From the NCBI GenBank assembly GCA_014656495.1, contig BNCN01000012.1:272136-336135 (forward strand): a stretch of 64,000 nt of DNA, given 5' to 3'. Both the position numbers and the translations under genes were made by a program. Below the pieces are notes generated by a model that worked only from the letters and a program-made list of their open reading frames with translations, did not search any database and had not been told where the DNA came from. Source of the stretch: Comamonas sp. KCTC 72670. Its GTDB lineage: Bacteria > Myxococcota > Myxococcia > Myxococcales > Myxococcaceae. Shown here one piece after another: positions 16,620-25,691 of this stretch (positions within the stretch are counted from its first letter, which is position 1; every line of letters begins with the position of its first letter).

Positions 16620-17684
16620 TCAATCCAGCGCGGGCACGTCGCGGCCCTCGCCAAAGCCCAGGGCCCAGAAGCGCGGGCGCTGGGGCTCGCGCGCGAGCAG
16701 CCACAGCAGGTGGTACTTCGCCTCGTCCTGGCCATCCAGCGCGAGCGCGAAGGTGCCGTAGTGCATGGCCACCGACGTGGACGAGCGCAGCACCTTGTGC
16801 GCCTGGAGCGCCTCCACCGGCCCCATGTGCACCGGCCTGAAGGCCGTGGGCCGGTACGCGCCGATGGGCAGCACCGACAGCCGCATGGGCCCGAAGCGCT
16901 CGGCCATCATCGCGAAGTGGGGACCGAAGCCCGTGTCGCCCGCGAAGAACACCGGGCCGCCGGACGTGGAGATGACGTAGCCCGCCCAGAGCGTCGCCGA
17001 GACGTCCGTGAGCCCGCGATTGGAGCGGTGCTGCGCGGGGACCGCCGTCACCTCCTGGCCGGGCGCCACCTCCGTGGACTGCCACCAGTCGAGCTCCACC
17101 ACGCGCTGGAAGCCCTCGCCCTCCAAGAGCGCCTTGTTGCCCAGCCCCACGATGAAGCGCGGATGGTGCGCTCCCTCCAGGCGCCGCAGCGTGGGCATGT
17201 CCATGTGGTCGTAGTGGTTGTGGCTCACCACCACCACGTCGATGGGCGGCAGGTCCTCGAAGCGGATGCCCGGCGGCCGCACACGCTCGGGCCCGACGAA
17301 GGGCACCGGGCTGGGCCGGTTCGAATAGATGGGGTCCGTCAGCACGTTGAGCCCGTCCGCTTGGATGAGCACGGTGGCGTGGTTGATGAACGTCACCCGG
17401 AGCTGCCCCGCCCCCACGCGCTTCGGCGGCGGCTCGCCGGGAGCGAACTCCTCGTACTCCCGCCACGGCCCGCGAGGCCCCGTGCGCAGCGCCTTGAAGA
17501 CCTCATCCGGGCCCAGCCGCTTCACGGGCTCCAGGTTCTCGAACCGCTCGCCGTCGAAGTGGTCCGTCACCGGCCCTTGATGGCGAGGCCCCGCGAAGAG
17601 GCAGCCTCCGAGCCACGGCGCCGACAGCAACAGCATCAACGGCAAGCGCTTCGACATGGGCCGGGAAGGACGGTCCAGGGACAT
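16620..17684 (-). CDS. MBL-fold hydrolase lipoprotein (NAPE-PLD/UlaG type)
   Basis: 354 residues from the ATG of MSLDRPSR, which has GGAG 10 bases upstream. Signal peptide and lipobox (LGGC, about residue 29) make it a lipoprotein. The body has the metallo-beta-lactamase signature: INHATVLIQ, SHNHYDHMD (two-zinc site), AQHRSNRG, FAGDTGFGPHF and MHYGTF. This combination is typical of the group that includes N-acyl-phosphatidylethanolamine phospholipase D. It may act on phospholipids in the envelope, which is inference. It converges on the DprE2-like gene. Confidence 0.85.
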   Translation of the reverse strand: MSLDRPSRPMSKRLPLMLLLSAPWLGGCLFAGPRHQGPVTDHFDGERFENLEPVKRLGPDEVFKALRTGPRGPWREYEEFAPGEPPPKRVGAGQLRVTFINHATVLIQADGLNVLTDPIYSNRPSPVPFVGPERVRPPGIRFEDLPPIDVVVVSHNHYDHMDMPTLRRLEGAHHPRFIVGLGNKALLEGEGFQRVVELDWWQSTEVAPGQEVTAVPAQHRSNRGLTDVSATLWAGYVISTSGGPVFFAGDTGFGPHFAMMAERFGPMRLSVLPIGAYRPTAFRPVHMGPVEALQAHKVLRSSTSVAMHYGTFALALDGQDEAKYHLLWLLAREPQRPRFWALGFGEGRDVPALD

Positions 17685-17877
17685 GGTTGCGGTGCTCCAT
17701 CCGGACAGGACGTGGGAAGACGCCCGCTCGGCCCGGGCCCGGAGTCCTTGTCTCTGCGCGGCAGTGGACCGGGTTTGCGCCCGTCCAGCAACCGGGAACG
17801 CACATCCAGAGGCGCCCCGGTACGCCGGGGTCACGCGCCGGTGACGGACAGCGGATACACCCGCGCCGCCTCGGCCC

Positions 17878-18975
17878 CTACGCCACGATGCCGTGCAGGA
17901 TGCGCTCGAACAACCAGGGCGACTTGCCCAGCAGCCGCACCACGGGCCGGCGAAGCCACGGCCGCCGCGCCAGCGTGAGCAGCGCCCCCGTGGACCACGC
18001 GTACTTCCGGAAGACGCGTTGGAAGCATTCCTCGTACGGCATGAGGGCCTCGCGCGAGGCGCCCCGCGCGAGCGCCTCCGGGAGCAGGTTGCCCAGCGCC
18101 TCCGCGCACACGAAGGCCAGCGACATGCCCTCCCCGGTGATTGCGTCCACGTATCCCGCCGCGTCGCCCACCAGCGCGAAGCGGTCCGCGATGCGCGCCC
18201 GCGACACGCGCGCCAGCGGCCCCGCGCCGCGGGGCTGGGAGTCCGGCACAGCGCCGGACAGACGGGCCTCCAGCAGGGGGAAGCGGGCCAGCAGCGACTC
18301 GAAGCTCACCGGCCCCTCCACCCGCCCGTCTTCCCAGAGGAAGGCCAGCCCCACGCGCTTCACACCCGTGGGCGTCACGTACGCCTCCACGCCCGGCGCG
18401 AAGTAGATCTCCACATAGGGCGTCCACGGCGCGAGCTGGAAGTGCCTTCGCAGCCCGAAGCGGCGCGGCCCCACGGGCGCGATGTCCAGGCCTTCCGCAT
18501 GGCGCAGCGGTGAAGCCAGGCCGTCCGCCGCCACCAGCATCGACGCCTCCACCGGCCCCGCCTCCGTATGCAGCACCACGCCGCCGCCGTGGCGCTGGTG
18601 CGAGGCCACCCGCGTGCGCTCCCGCAGCTCCACGCCCACCGCGCGCGCCCGCGACACCAGCGCCGAGGCCAGGGCCACGCGCCGCACGCCCAGCGCGCCC
18701 TTGCCAGGAAAGAGCCCCTCCGCCGTGCTGCCGTCCTCCTGGACGTAGCGGACGCCCTTGAAGGGGAAGCTCCCTTCGTCATCCAGCAGGGGCCGCGCCC
18801 CCAGCCGCTCCAGGACGGCCAGGCCCGTAGGCAGCAGCCCTTCACCGCAGGCCTTGTCCACGGGCGCGCTGGCGCGCTCCAGCACCACGGTGTTCAACCC
18901 ACGCAGCGTGGTGGTGATGGCCACCGACAGCCCCGCGGGCCCGCCCCCTACCACGGCGACGTCGTACCGCTTCAC
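17878..18975 (-). CDS. FAD-dependent oxidoreductase (geranylgeranyl reductase/aromatic hydroxylase type)
   Basis: 365 residues from a GTG start with GGAGGAG just upstream. It has the FAD motif VVGGGPAGLSVAI at the N-terminus, CGEGLLPTGLAVLERLG (GGR-family signature), VAADGLASPLR, and the second FAD contact GDAAGYVDAITGEGMSLAF. In the Streptomyces srs cluster a flavoprotein hydroxylase oxidises the alkylresorcinol made by a type III PKS; this gene sits in the same kind of cluster, so a ring-hydroxylating role is a reasonable guess. A lipid-reductase role is the alternative. Confidence 0.82.
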   Translation of the reverse strand: MKRYDVAVVGGGPAGLSVAITTTLRGLNTVVLERASAPVDKACGEGLLPTGLAVLERLGARPLLDDEGSFPFKGVRYVQEDGSTAEGLFPGKGALGVRRVALASALVSRARAVGVELRERTRVASHQRHGGGVVLHTEAGPVEASMLVAADGLASPLRHAEGLDIAPVGPRRFGLRRHFQLAPWTPYVEIYFAPGVEAYVTPTGVKRVGLAFLWEDGRVEGPVSFESLLARFPLLEARLSGAVPDSQPRGAGPLARVSRARIADRFALVGDAAGYVDAITGEGMSLAFVCAEALGNLLPEALARGASREALMPYEECFQRVFRKYAWSTGALLTLARRPWLRRPVVRLLGKSPWLFERILHGIVA

Positions 18976-19098
18976 GGCGTGGGCTCCTCCCTCGTGCTCA
19001 ATGGCTCTCAATCCCATAGCACCCGGTGCTGACCGGCTGAAAGGACGGGGTGTCCTCGCACCTGGGTCTCACACGCCACTGCGCGCGAAGGGAACGCC

Positions 19099-20922
19099 TC
19101 ACGTATCGCTCTCCGCTCGCACCATCGCCAGCGCGCTCTTGGCCATCTCCACGGCGAGCGCCACGGGCCCCACGCGCTTGGGCGGCGCCAGCTCGTCGGC
19201 GAGATACCGCCGCAGGGCCTCGGCGCGGCGCAGCTTGCCGCTCGAGGTCCGAGGCAACGTCCCCGGCTCCAACAGACGCACGGTGTGCGGCCGCACGCCC
19301 GTGGCCTCCACCACCACGGCGCGGATGCGCTCCTCGACGCCGGCGTCCGCCTCCGGCCCCGCGCGCTCGGCGAGGATGAGCAGCGCCTCGTCCCCGCCGC
19401 CCTCCGGCGTGAAGCCCAACGCCACCGCGCAGCCGGTGCGCACGCCGTCCACGCCTTGAAGCGGGTCCTCGAAGGCCTGGGGCGCGTGGTTGGCGCCGCG
19501 GATGATGACCACGTCCTTCGCGCGGCCCGTGAGGAACAGCTCACCGTCCGCGAGGAAGCCCAGGTCTCCCGTGTCCAACCACCCGTCCCGGGTCAGCACC
19601 CGGTCGGTGGCCTGCGCATCCGCGAAATAGCCAGACATCAGCGAAGGGCCCCGCGCGAAGACGCGGCCCACCCGCTGCTCCGGGAGCACCTCGCCCGTCT
19701 CGGCGCGCACCTCCACCTCGAAGCCCGCCACGGGCTGGCCCACGCTCACCAGCTCGCGCGCGCCCTCCCCCACCCGGCCCTCCCGCGCGAGCAGGCCCGA
19801 GTCCACACCGAGCACGCGGGGACCTCGGCCCTCCGGCGGGAAGGTGACGGCGAGCGAGGCCTCGGACAGGCCGTACACCGGACGCAGCGCCCGCGCGGAG
19901 AAGCCCCACCGCTCGAAGCGCTGGGCGAAGCGGCGCAGCGTGTCCGAGGACACCGGCTCCGCGCCGTTGAGCGCGTGCTTCCAGGCCGACAGGTCCACGC
20001 CGTCCAGGTCCTCGTCCTTCACCCGCTTCAGACACAACCCATACGCGAAGTTGGGCGCCGGAGAGATGTAGCCCTGGTGCCGGGACAGCGCGCGCAGCCA
20101 CAGCGCGGGCCTCGCGAGGAAGACCTCGGGAGGAATCAGCACCAGGTGCCCCGGGTAGTACATCGCCGACAGCAAACAGCCGATGAGCCCCATGTCGTGG
20201 TACAGCGGCAGCCAGCTCACGCCCACGCGCGGCGCGCCCTGCCCCAGCGGCATGGCCATCTCCAGCGCCGCCACCTGCGACAGCAACGCCTCGTGCGTCA
20301 GCGACACCGGCTTCGGGTCCACCGTGGAGCCGGAGGAGAACTGGATGAGCCCCAGGGACTCGGGCCGCACGGCGACTTCCCACGTGTCGTCGCCGCGCGA
20401 GACGGACTCGACGGTGTGACAGCCCAACCTTGGGCGCGCCCGCTCCACGCTCGGCCCCAGGAGCAGCCGCACCTTGGCGTCCGTCAGCACCAGCACCGCG
20501 CCGGTGACCTGCAGCATCCGCGAGGTGGACCGGTGGTACTCCTCCAGCCGCCCCAGCCGCACCGGCGGGTACAGCGGCACTGGCACCGCGCCCGCGAGCA
20601 GCGCGCCGAAGAAGGCCTCCATGAAGGCGGGCGACGTGGGCAGCAGCAAGGCCACCCGGTCCCCCTCGCTCACACCCAGCCTCGCCAGCCCCGCGGCGGT
20701 GCGCTTCGCCCGGGCGTACACCTCCGCCCAGGGCATCGTCACTTCGCGCTCGGCCGCGTCCACGAAGGTGAGCCCCTGCGTCGAGGAGCGTGCGGTCGCC
20801 GCCAGCGTCGCGTTCACCGTCGCGTGCCTCAAGGCGGGCAACGCAGGGCCCTTCACCCGCGCGCCCGGGGCCGCGCCCACCTGGGCCTCCCGCGCCGCTT
20901 CGCCGGGCCCCGAGGGCGTCAT
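19099..20922 (-). CDS. Fatty acyl-AMP ligase (FAAL family)
   Basis: 607 residues of the adenylate-forming superfamily. Visible are PVPLYPPVR (FAAL/FACL entry), SSGSTVDPKPV (P-loop), WLPLYHDMGLIG (very typical of FAALs), YGLSEASLAVTFP, LDTGDLGFL, GRAKDVVIIRGAN and the C-terminal GKLRR lysine. FAALs activate fatty acids as acyl-AMP and load them directly on a carrier protein instead of CoA. The start ATG overlaps the stop of the upstream ACP gene (ATGA), so the pair is translationally coupled. This is the expected starter-unit supply for the type III PKS further upstream. Confidence 0.9.
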   Translation of the reverse strand: MTPSGPGEAAREAQVGAAPGARVKGPALPALRHATVNATLAATARSSTQGLTFVDAAEREVTMPWAEVYARAKRTAAGLARLGVSEGDRVALLLPTSPAFMEAFFGALLAGAVPVPLYPPVRLGRLEEYHRSTSRMLQVTGAVLVLTDAKVRLLLGPSVERARPRLGCHTVESVSRGDDTWEVAVRPESLGLIQFSSGSTVDPKPVSLTHEALLSQVAALEMAMPLGQGAPRVGVSWLPLYHDMGLIGCLLSAMYYPGHLVLIPPEVFLARPALWLRALSRHQGYISPAPNFAYGLCLKRVKDEDLDGVDLSAWKHALNGAEPVSSDTLRRFAQRFERWGFSARALRPVYGLSEASLAVTFPPEGRGPRVLGVDSGLLAREGRVGEGARELVSVGQPVAGFEVEVRAETGEVLPEQRVGRVFARGPSLMSGYFADAQATDRVLTRDGWLDTGDLGFLADGELFLTGRAKDVVIIRGANHAPQAFEDPLQGVDGVRTGCAVALGFTPEGGGDEALLILAERAGPEADAGVEERIRAVVVEATGVRPHTVRLLEPGTLPRTSSGKLRRAEALRRYLADELAPPKRVGPVALAVEMAKSALAMVRAESDT

Positions 20923-21197
20923 GGCCCGACCTCTGACACCGCGTCCGCGGGCGCCGCGACGCGCCGGGCCACCAGCCTGGCCAGGTCGCCCACCGTGCGC
21001 ACGCCCTGCGCGTCCTCTTCGGACAAGCGGATGCGGAAGCGGTTCTCCAGCCCCACCGCGAGCACCGTGAGCCCCAGGCTGTCCAACTGGAGGTCGCGCA
21101 CCAGGTCCTGCGCGGGCTCCACGGCGCCCTTCCACTCCAGCTCGTCGGTGACGATGCGGTGAATCTCGGTGATGACCTCCAATTCGCGCTCAACCAC
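20919..21197 (-). CDS. Acyl carrier protein
   Basis: 92 residues from a GTG with GGAGGTG five bases upstream. Four-helix ACP with DLQLDSLGLTVLAVGLE; S40 in DSL is the phosphopantetheine site. Acidic around the motif and ending in a short Ala-rich tail. It is placed directly before the FAAL gene and overlaps the end of the methyltransferase gene by 8 bases. It is too small and too well placed to be anything but the acyl acceptor of the FAAL. Confidence 0.9.
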   Translation of the reverse strand: MVERELEVITEIHRIVTDELEWKGAVEPAQDLVRDLQLDSLGLTVLAVGLENRFRIRLSEEDAQGVRTVGDLARLVARRVAAPADAVSEVGP

Positions 21198-21765
21198 GTG
21201 GCACCTCCGGAATGAAGCGGGGACGGTGGGAGAACGCCTGCGCGTACGCCTCACCCAGCGCCGCTTCCTCCGCGCGGATTCGCACGGAGAGGAGCGCCGC
21301 GTTGCCCACCGTGAAGACAACCGCCGTCCACCATGCCCCATGGATGAGCGGCACACACGCCAACTCCAACACCACCGCGACATAGTTGGGGTGGCGCAGG
21401 AAGCGGTAGGGGCCTCCCGTCACCGGGGCCAGCCCCGGCACCACGATGATGCGCGAGTTCCACCGGCTGCCCAGGGTGATGATGGCCCAGTACCGCAGCC
21501 CCTGTGCCAGCACCGCGCCGCCGAGCGCCACCCAGCCCCACACGCCCGGAAAGGCGCGCTGGAGCAGGAACACCTCCGCCACGCAGGCGAACAGGAAGAG
21601 CGTGTGGAACACCACCATGAAGCGGTAGTGCTTCTGCCCGGTCTCCACGCCGCCTTGCGCGAAGGCCAGGGCGGCGTTGCGATTGGAGAGCACCAGCTCC
21701 AACACGCGCTCGGCGACCAGCACGCCCATGAAGGTCAGGAAGACGGCCTGCGTGAAGGTCACCAT
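21190..21765 (-). CDS. ICMT-like membrane methyltransferase (SrsB-like)
   Basis: 191 residues with about four membrane helices. The second half, GPYRFLRHPNYVAVVLE, is the core motif of the isoprenylcysteine carboxyl methyltransferase/phospholipid methyltransferase group; the conserved AEE follows (RIRAEEAALGEAYAQ). Enzymes of this kind lie beside type III PKSs in bacteria and O-methylate alkylresorcinols or related lipids. The ATG overlaps the PKS stop by 7 bases, so expression is coupled to the PKS. Confidence 0.87.
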   Translation of the reverse strand: MVTFTQAVFLTFMGVLVAERVLELVLSNRNAALAFAQGGVETGQKHYRFMVVFHTLFLFACVAEVFLLQRAFPGVWGWVALGGAVLAQGLRYWAIITLGSRWNSRIIVVPGLAPVTGGPYRFLRHPNYVAVVLELACVPLIHGAWWTAVVFTVGNAALLSVRIRAEEAALGEAYAQAFSHRPRFIPEVPRG

Positions 21766-22841
21766 CGCAGCAGCACCATCTCCGCGCCGAAGCCCGGGCC
21801 CATGGCCATCATCACGCCCCAGTCCCCGGGCCGCGCGTCGACCTGCTCCAGCGTCTCGCCCAGCACGAAGAGCACCGACGCGGAGGAGAGGTTGCCCACC
21901 TCGCGCAGCGACGCCCACGAGCGCTCCAGCGACGCGGCGGGCAGCTCCAGCGCCTCCTCGAAGGCCTCCAGCACCTTGGGCCCGCCCGTGTGCGCCACCC
22001 AGTGGCGGATGTCCCCGCGCGTGAGCCCGTGCTGCGCGAGGAAGCCATCCACGTTGCCCCGGATGTGGTCCTTCACCAACCCCGGCACCTTGGCGGAGAG
22101 CACCACCTTGAAGCCGGAGTCCACCACGTCCCAGCCCATGATGCGCTCGGTGTCCGGATAGAACACCGCGCGCGACGCCACCACGCGGGGCCCCTTCGCG
22201 CCGGGCACCTCCGCGCCCCGGAGCACCGCGCAGGCGGCGCCGTCACCGAAGAGGCCGGAGGCGATGATGTTGGGGATGGACAGGTCCTCGCGCTGCAGCG
22301 TCAACGAACACAGCTCCACGGCGACGAGCAGCGCGGTGTGCGTGGGGAAGCCGCGCAGGTAGTCCGCCGCGCGCGCCACACCCGCCGCGCCCGCCACACA
22401 GCCCAGCCCGAAGAGCGGCGTGCGCTTGATGTCCTCGCGGAAGCGCACGCGGTTGGCCAGCCGCGCGTCGATGCTGGGCGTGGAGATGCCCGTCACGGTG
22501 ACGAAGAAGACGTGGTCCACGTCCGAGGGCGCGAGCCCCGCCGCGTCCAACGACTGCCGCACCACCGTCTCGCTCAGCTCCGTGGCCGCGCGAATCCAGG
22601 CGTCATTGCGCTGCTGGAACGTCACCAGCGGCGGATAGGCCTCCAGCGGCAGCGCCAGGTGCCGGCCGCCCACCTGCACGGCGCGGTGGAGGTCCTCCAG
22701 GCGCTCCAGGTTGAAGTGGCGCGTCGCCCATAGCTCGCGAAACGCGGCGATGAGCTGTTCCTGACTGGCGTAGTGCGGCGGAAGCGCACGTCCCACCGCG
22801 CGGATGAACGGCGAGCGGTCCTGGCCTGAAGCACTGAGCAT
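21759..22841 (-). CDS. Type III polyketide synthase (alkylpyrone/alkylresorcinol synthase-like)
   Basis: 360 residues, the usual length. The thiolase-fold triad is C148 (LFGLGCVAGAAG), H284 (HTGGPKV) and N317 (GNLSSAS). The gatekeeping regions (VTVTGISTPSID, LFGDGAACAVL, GWDVVDSGFKVVLS) match bacterial alkylpyrone and alkylresorcinol synthases. It should extend a long fatty acyl starter with malonyl-CoA and cyclise to a pyrone or resorcinol; starter length cannot be told. It is the first gene of a run continuing with methyltransferase, ACP, FAAL and flavoprotein. M. xanthus type III PKS products have been reported as alkylpyrones, as I recall. Confidence 0.9.
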   Translation of the reverse strand: MLSASGQDRSPFIRAVGRALPPHYASQEQLIAAFRELWATRHFNLERLEDLHRAVQVGGRHLALPLEAYPPLVTFQQRNDAWIRAATELSETVVRQSLDAAGLAPSDVDHVFFVTVTGISTPSIDARLANRVRFREDIKRTPLFGLGCVAGAAGVARAADYLRGFPTHTALLVAVELCSLTLQREDLSIPNIIASGLFGDGAACAVLRGAEVPGAKGPRVVASRAVFYPDTERIMGWDVVDSGFKVVLSAKVPGLVKDHIRGNVDGFLAQHGLTRGDIRHWVAHTGGPKVLEAFEEALELPAASLERSWASLREVGNLSSASVLFVLGETLEQVDARPGDWGVMMAMGPGFGAEMVLLRW

Positions 22842-23034
22842 GGCGATCCCGGGGCATTCGCGTCGGGCCCGAGTTGACGCTGAATCGGAGACAGCGTCCA
22901 ACGCGATTTGGGAGGCGCCTGCTGGAGTGTTGCCCGCCCACCGCGAGCCGCCGAGTGTCACGCGGATGACGCACACGGGCGGCCCCCCTGTCGAGGAAAG
23001 CCGACCACGCCCCTTCACAAGGGTTGAACGAACC

Positions 23035-24615
23035 TTAGCGCCGCGAGCACGCGGCCACGAGCAGCAGGAGGACCGCCCAGGTCAACCCGCCCGGCGCCGA
23101 CGAACAGCCGCCCTCGTCACGCGGCGGCGCGGGTTCATTCGGGGCACCCGCGTCAGGCCCCGCCTCCGCGCCACCGTCCGGGTCGCCCCCGGTGCCAGCG
23201 TCGGCCCCACCGTCCGCGTCAGGCGCCACGCCACCGTCCGGGCCGGGGCCGGGAGGCGGCGTGTCGATGCAGGGCGCCCCGGAGTCCTCACCGGAGATGC
23301 ACAGCCGCCCATACCGGCCGACTCCCTCCAGCCGCCCGTCCACCACGGCGACGAGGACGTGGCTGGCGTCGGTCGCCGCCACCCGCGCGGACAGGGTGCC
23401 CGCGCCCTCCGCGCGGGCCACGCGCAGCACCTGCGTCGGCGTCACGGCGGCCACCAGCAGATGCACGGAAGGCAACGCGTCGCCTTCGGTGGACGTGAAG
23501 GACACCGTGACGGAAGGCCCGCCCCCTGCCACCTCGAAGTAGCGCGTCGACGCGGCGGCCACCCGGACGGACGGCTCGGACACCGGCAGCGCGCGCGGAG
23601 CCGCCGTCAGTCGCGCGTAGCCCTCGCCGCGCGCATAACCCGCGTCCAGCGCCCGGCGCGGCCCGGTGGCCAGGTTCCACAGCGCGAACTCCGCGAAGGC
23701 GGTGTCGAAGTCCGCGCCCCAGTCGCGCCGCAGCACCGTGTCCACCAGCACCGGCCAGCGGACCGACGGCGCCAGCACGCTCTCCTCCCACAGCGAGCGC
23801 ACCACCCCGTCCCCGAAGCGCTCGCTCAGGAACTGGAAGTAGAGGCTCGAGCCATAGCTGAAGGACACCGCGGGCCCCTCCGGGTCCAGCACCAGGGTGC
23901 GGTCCGGACGCGACAGGTACGCGGCGGTGAAGCGCTCCAGGTCGTCCAGCGCGGGCCGGTAGTGCTCGCTGGCCCAGACCGCGGTGCCCTCGGACGCCAC
24001 GCTGCCCAGGCCGGGGTGATAGGCGGCCTGCACCGCGTGGAAGAACTCGTGGCTGGCGAGGATGTCCACCGCCTCGTCATAGGAGGGGTAGTTGTACCCC
24101 GCGAAGTCGTTCTCCTGGAGCATGTGCCCGGTGCAGCGCGACGTCTCCTCCAGACAGCCGTCCAGCCGGAACGCGCCGTCCGCGACGCCGCCGAAGTCCA
24201 CCAGATACACGTCGAAGCGGTCGTCACCGCCGTTGTCGCTCCCCACCCAGCCATCATCCGGCGGCAGGCGGAAGCCCAGGCCTTCGTAGAAGACCGCGAC
24301 GCGGTCATACGCGGCTGCGACGGTGTCCACCGCGTCCGGGACGCCGTTCCCATCCGCGTCCGCCAGCGGCACCGCGTTGGAGCCGGCGCGGGAGAAGTGG
24401 ATTCGGAAGCGCCCCCCAGGGGACACGACCGACTCCACCGCCTCCCCCTCGTCGAAGCGCGGCGGCATCGACGAGGGCGAGGTGGGGCGCGCTCCCGCTT
24501 GCAGTCCCGCCTCCCACGTCACGAACGCATCGTGCCGCTCGTGCGGTTCACGCGGAGCCTGCTGGACAGGTCCACACCCGAAAGGGAGCAGCAGGAGCAG
24601 CGCCCGGAGCCTCAT
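23035..24615 (-). CDS. Secreted putative zinc metalloprotease with MYXO-CTERM tail (MXAN_6640-like)
   Basis: 526 residues. A signal peptide with LPFGC lipobox-like end is followed by a domain with HEFFH (189-193), the HExxH zinc site, and downstream SEGTAVWASEH, where the Glu is a plausible third ligand. The C-terminal 60 residues are a Pro/Asp/Gly linker (DGGADAGTGGDPDGG) and a MYXO-CTERM anchor GGCSS-helix-CSRR. The layout fits the family I recall as MXAN_6640 putative metalloproteases. The ATG overlaps the HmuY-like stop (ATGA), so it belongs to the Fur-box operon. A role in releasing heme or iron from host or prey protein is inference. Confidence 0.87.
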   Translation of the reverse strand: MRLRALLLLLPFGCGPVQQAPREPHERHDAFVTWEAGLQAGARPTSPSSMPPRFDEGEAVESVVSPGGRFRIHFSRAGSNAVPLADADGNGVPDAVDTVAAAYDRVAVFYEGLGFRLPPDDGWVGSDNGGDDRFDVYLVDFGGVADGAFRLDGCLEETSRCTGHMLQENDFAGYNYPSYDEAVDILASHEFFHAVQAAYHPGLGSVASEGTAVWASEHYRPALDDLERFTAAYLSRPDRTLVLDPEGPAVSFSYGSSLYFQFLSERFGDGVVRSLWEESVLAPSVRWPVLVDTVLRRDWGADFDTAFAEFALWNLATGPRRALDAGYARGEGYARLTAAPRALPVSEPSVRVAAASTRYFEVAGGGPSVTVSFTSTEGDALPSVHLLVAAVTPTQVLRVARAEGAGTLSARVAATDASHVLVAVVDGRLEGVGRYGRLCISGEDSGAPCIDTPPPGPGPDGGVAPDADGGADAGTGGDPDGGAEAGPDAGAPNEPAPPRDEGGCSSAPGGLTWAVLLLLVAACSRR

Positions 24616-25565
24616 GGCAGGAAGGCCCACTTCACGCGGAGCTGCGCCGCGCCGCTCGGCACACCCGACGGCAGGCTGTCGTTCGCGTTGCAGTGCTGCT
24701 GCACCGGCAGGTCGTAGTACGACGTCACCTCGAACTTCACGTGACGCCCGTCCGCCAGGCGGATGACGTAGACGTCGCCCGACATCTTGATGCAGCCCGT
24801 GTAGCTCCAGAAGCTGCTGAGCGCCATCGTCGGACCCGACAGGCCCGAGTCGTCCGGGATGAACTCGCACGTCTCGGTGTACCAGGCGTCCTTCTGGAAG
24901 CTCAGGCCCTCGGCCACGGACGTCACGTCCTCGAAGCGGGTGCCCTGGGGCAGCCGCGCCACGGAGACACAAGACGGGCCGGACGTTCCGCTGTTCACCC
25001 GGATGTAGTAGCGGCGGAAGGCGATGTCCCAGTCGTGCGCGCCCAGCGCGGTCTGGTCATCGATGCTGACGCGCGCCAGGCCGTCCTGCGTGAAGCGCGC
25101 GTAGGTGTAGGACTGGTTCACGTTCAGGCCACCCGCCCGGGCGTCGACGTACGAATGGAACTCGCCCGCCGGCGCGTCCTCCTCGTACATCTCCGTCGTC
25201 GACGCGGTGGTGAGCAGGTTCAGCCGGTCGATGCTCTGCTCGCTGCACGGCACCGCGTTGGTGCACGCGGGCTCGGGCTCCGTGCCCGCGTCCGGCTCGG
25301 GCTCCGTGCCCGCGTCCGGCTCGGGCTCCGTGCCCGCGTCCGGCTCGGGCTCCGGGTCGGTGCCAGCGTCCGGCACCGGGTCCGTGCCCGAGTCCGCTGG
25401 CGGAGTCCCCGAATCCGTCTGTCCCGCGTCGGGCACCGGAGTGGGGTCCTCTTCGGACGAACCACAGTTCACCAGCAGGACCAGCGCCATGGCCACGGCG
25501 GCCAGCACCCACAGCCCCTGCGTCCCGGCATCCCTCTGCATCATGTGTTCGGTGTGACTCTTCAT
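24612..25565 (-). CDS. HmuY-like (heme-binding) lipoprotein with repeat linker
   Basis: 317 residues. Signal peptide and lipobox (LLVNC, about residue 33), then a linker of repeated DAGTEPEP units (about 50-100), then a globular part with TARF-like strands, WDIAFRRYYIRVNSGTSGP and TSYYDLP. The WDIAF motif and the spacing match the HmuY family, whose founding member binds heme at the cell surface of Porphyromonas. The match is moderate; the heme-ligating His residues cannot be assigned with confidence. A Fur box lies about 100 bases upstream, in agreement with an iron-related role. Confidence 0.78.
   Translation of the reverse strand: MKSHTEHMMQRDAGTQGLWVLAAVAMALVLLVNCGSSEEDPTPVPDAGQTDSGTPPADSGTDPVPDAGTDPEPEPDAGTEPEPDAGTEPEPDAGTEPEPACTNAVPCSEQSIDRLNLLTTASTTEMYEEDAPAGEFHSYVDARAGGLNVNQSYTYARFTQDGLARVSIDDQTALGAHDWDIAFRRYYIRVNSGTSGPSCVSVARLPQGTRFEDVTSVAEGLSFQKDAWYTETCEFIPDDSGLSGPTMALSSFWSYTGCIKMSGDVYVIRLADGRHVKFEVTSYYDLPVQQHCNANDSLPSGVPSGAAQLRVKWAFLP
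25270..25389 (-). repeat. 24-bp tandem repeat in the HmuY-like gene
   Basis: Three perfect 24-bp units from 25270 to 25341, followed by decayed units to about 25389. Each unit encodes eight residues (DAGTEPEP), so length changes keep the frame. The array forms the flexible linker between lipid anchor and globular domain. Confidence 0.85.
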
Positions 25566-25664
25566 CAGCAGCGCTCCCTCGGAGGATGCGGAGCCGGTGA
25601 CCACCCACGGCCAGGCCAGAACGCGCACGGCGTCGTGCCCTTCCGGCTTCCACGCGGCGCACAG

Positions 25665-25691
25665 TATTGATAACGATTCTCATATTCAATA
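25665..25691. promoter_or_regulatory. Fur box
   Basis: The 19 bases from 25669 (GATAACGATTCTCATATTC) match the E. coli Fur consensus at 14 positions, and outer arms TATTGA/TCAATA extend it to a 27-bp imperfect palindrome. It is also a clear AT-rich island in very GC-rich DNA. It lies about 100 bases before the HmuY-like start. A weaker run with ATAATCATCATT at 25703-25714 may be a second site. Confidence 0.8.

Noticed and set aside
25270..25389. Tandem 24-mers considered as CRISPR
   Set aside because: No spacers, and in frame within a lipoprotein gene.
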